Positions 61,661 to 64,000 of a stretch of DNA of 64,000 bases are shown here, piece after piece (the stretch's first letter is position 1; each line of letters begins with the position of its first letter). The notes under the pieces were generated by a model. That model was not told the origin of the DNA, did no database searches, and worked only from the letters and a program-made list of their open reading frames with translations. This DNA comes from Anarhynchus alexandrinus (taxonomy: Eukaryota > Chordata > Aves > Charadriiformes > Charadriidae), in the NCBI GenBank assembly GCA_008711295.1, contig VUYV01000148.1, forward strand, positions 1,280,384-1,344,383, read 5' to 3'. The position numbers were made by a program, and so were the translations under genes.

Positions 61661-64000
61661 CTAAGAAGGAAAATAATTGAGAAAAAAAATAACCTCCATG
61701 TTAGTGTGTCAGTCACATTTGATTATTATTACCTACATTCTCTGAAATCAAACTGAAGGTGTTATCCTTTCTTCTGTGCAGCCTAGAGAATAATCAAAAC
61801 AGTAAATGTCTACAGAAATTTGAAGCATGCATGAGCACAGAGTAACATTAACTAGACAGCCCCTGTGCAGATAACTGCCTGCAGCAGCACACGTGGATTA
61901 TTAATTTAATTCTTTGAAAGCAAGTGAAATTGCACTGCATTTCAGGCTATGACAGAGATCAGCAAGGCCAAGACTGTAAAAGGCATATAAAAGCCTATTT
62001 CCTTCAGCCTCCCTTAAAAATGCTGCAAGTACCTACAAGTATCCAATACTAACAATGTAAAACAGGTTATTATTGAAAAGCTTAGAAATTTCTGAGAGAG
62101 CGCAGAAGGAAAAAAAAACCTTAGTGACTTAATTTCAAAGTGAAATAACTAACAGAAGAGTGTGTGCTTTCAGCACTAATAAAATTGTGAGATGATGTAG
62201 ATTTTTCAGGGTTCTTTTTAGCTCAGTGTAAGAAAATTGATATCGGAAATTTATTTTTTTTTTCCAAACAGTCCACACAAATAAACTTGTAGCAAATATG
62301 GACAGCTATATACATACACCAATATCATTTGCAAAGATCTCAAAGTACTTCATAGACATAAGACTTAAAAAAAAAACCCCAACCAAACTCTTTTATATTT
62401 CAGAGTTCCTTATCTTAAGGTAATCCAACAATGGACTTGAAGACTTATAATAGAGAGCAGCAGATGTTCAAAAGATCCTGAAAACATACCACCCAAGTTC
62501 AAAGAAAAGAATAAGGCACAATTAACCAAACTGAAACCAAAGAGAGAATTTAGGTCAACAAATTAGCCAAATTCAAACCTGAATAATTAAGTTCCATCAG
62601 GGACAGCATTCAAGCACTTCCCCCCCCCTCCCCCCCCAAATGATAAGCTTCTCACACTTCTCACAGTAAAGACTAGTCTCTTGCCTCCCTACATGTCTAA
62701 ATAGCCCTCAAATTCCTATATAAAAAAGGAATGCAACTAAACCAGATTACTCCAGTATATCTGTATGCATCTCACACCTTAAGATGTAACTGAGCAGTTT
62801 GTACTTTATCTAATATCCCATTTTTCCAGATGAACAAGTGAATAAGTTTATGTAAGAGTAATTTAGATGACAGTTTTTATTTTGAGATGTGGTGTAATGA
62901 TGACGTAATAAGTAATTTGTAGCCAACAAGATTAAATACATATATTTCTGCTCCATTTAAACAAGACAGTCACTAATCTCCAAAAACTTCATAACAAGTC
63001 TTACTTGAAGCATTATCAACATTTGCCCAAAATTTAAAGTCACATGGATGGTTGAGGAGCCACTGCATTGTGGAGAAAAGCAACAAGAAGAAAAGGCGAT
63101 GAGTTAGAAGGATCCACAAGTTTAACAAAGCCCTAAACCCCAAACTTTCTAGAAAGGCTTTTGGCAGCACTGCAAATATCTAATAGAGAGAGTGGCTACT
63201 TGCATTTTGTTCATATAGCATTGTTTAAGCAAAACCTATGGAAGAGTTAATGAATACAACATTTCTCTCTGCTTTGGACTGTGTGCTACAGAACTTTGAA
63301 CCACAGCAATTTATCACACCAGCCTAACAGCAAAACAGTCCTGAGGTAGCAAAAGCCTGATTTCTAATTTACACCCCTAAAAGTAAAATAAATTTACAAT
63401 TAAGCCATTCAGTTACCAGATTTATCACAACATTAAGGTGTACTTTCACTGCTTTGCCCTTTTATGCTTTTAACTGACCTTTTAGTGTGCTTCTTTCTTG
63501 AAAGTAACGCGGCCAAATTTAGAGATGATATACACAGTGGTGAAGCGGTACAGTCACATCGGCGTGAACAATATACTTAAAGGATGGTGGTGTGTCAAGA
63601 AAGGAATTAACTGTGGTATTTCAAAAATAGGACATTTTCTTTCACCTGCTTTTTCCACACTTAGAATCCATCCTTTTACTGCCTTTGTACACACATCACA
63701 CAGATTTATTTCTGTGCAACATGTACCACTGTAAATATCATATCTGAATATGACCCTGCATCTAACATGTTCGGTATCGACTGAATTACTGCTTTTGGTC
63801 TAGCTCCAACCCACCTTTTAAGAAGCAGCTTCTTCAAAAGGTTTCCAAGATGAAAGCCTTTTTTAAAGTGGCAGAATACATTTACCTGAAACTGTACGAT
63901 AGAAGCTCCTTCAGTAATTTAGATTATGCAGTACCCAAGCACAAGTTTAAAGTTTCATTGATTTAACTAAATGATGTCTATATATGCATATCTCAATCTA
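61661..64000 (-). other. NCBP3: NCBP3 intron running off the right edge
   Basis: AT-rich with no exon recognised in 2.3 kb; a C-rich low-complexity tract lies near 62,620. The next upstream coding exon, for the segment following the RNA-recognition-like domain, was looked for by expected peptide and not found. Confidence 0.6.

Noticed and set aside
62973..63170. Minus-strand frame upstream of the NCBP3 exons, tested as the missing exon
   Set aside because: Its translation does not match the NCBP3 segment before the acidic linker, and phase-compatible splice sites are not evident.

Overview
The window is vertebrate nuclear DNA, almost certainly avian. It carries several CR1 LINE 3' ends (tails ending in ATTCTATGATT or TCTGTGATTCTGTG), a pentanucleotide array grown from one CR1 tail, spliced genes with short exons and GT-AG introns, and parts of two recognisable vertebrate genes plus a snoRNA host gene. 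It is a draft assembly: there is one 411-base N gap next to a poly-G run, and five single Ns, three of which sit between near-identical duplicated flanks.

Layout. (1) About 1-29,036 is probably intron of LRRC75A (+ strand). It holds CR1 copies, simple repeats and the CR1-derived array; I found no convincing exon in it. (2) 29,037-29,622 is the terminal coding exon of LRRC75A, followed by a 3' UTR of about 1.7 kb ending in a cluster of four AATAAA signals near 31,226-31,291. (3) About 31.3-48.9 kb is intergenic and I see no gene. (4) About 48.9-51.13 kb, minus strand, is a non-coding snoRNA host gene matching vertebrate SNHG29 (LRRC75A-AS1). It has short exons, a terminal-oligopyrimidine-like start in a CpG island, and two intronic box C/D snoRNAs: a SNORD49 homologue and a SNORD65 homologue whose guide is complementary to 18S rRNA. 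(5) About 52.1-64 kb, minus strand, is the 3' two-thirds of NCBP3 (nuclear cap-binding protein subunit 3, C17orf85). Eight exons with mutually consistent phases encode about 410 C-terminal residues; the N-terminal exons lie beyond the right edge.

How the parts relate. LRRC75A runs rightward and the snoRNA host runs leftward toward its 3' end. To my recollection the human LRRC75A / LRRC75A-AS1 pair has the same arrangement, which supports the gene calls. NCBP3 lies upstream of the snoRNA host on the same strand; from memory the human orthologue is elsewhere on 17p, so the adjacency may reflect a rearrangement. I found no operon, phage, CRISPR or novel multi-gene system. The best leads are the two snoRNAs and their host, a small ORF in the host's first exon, the CR1-tail-derived array, a donor-like site inside the LRRC75A terminal exon, and probable false duplications in the assembly.
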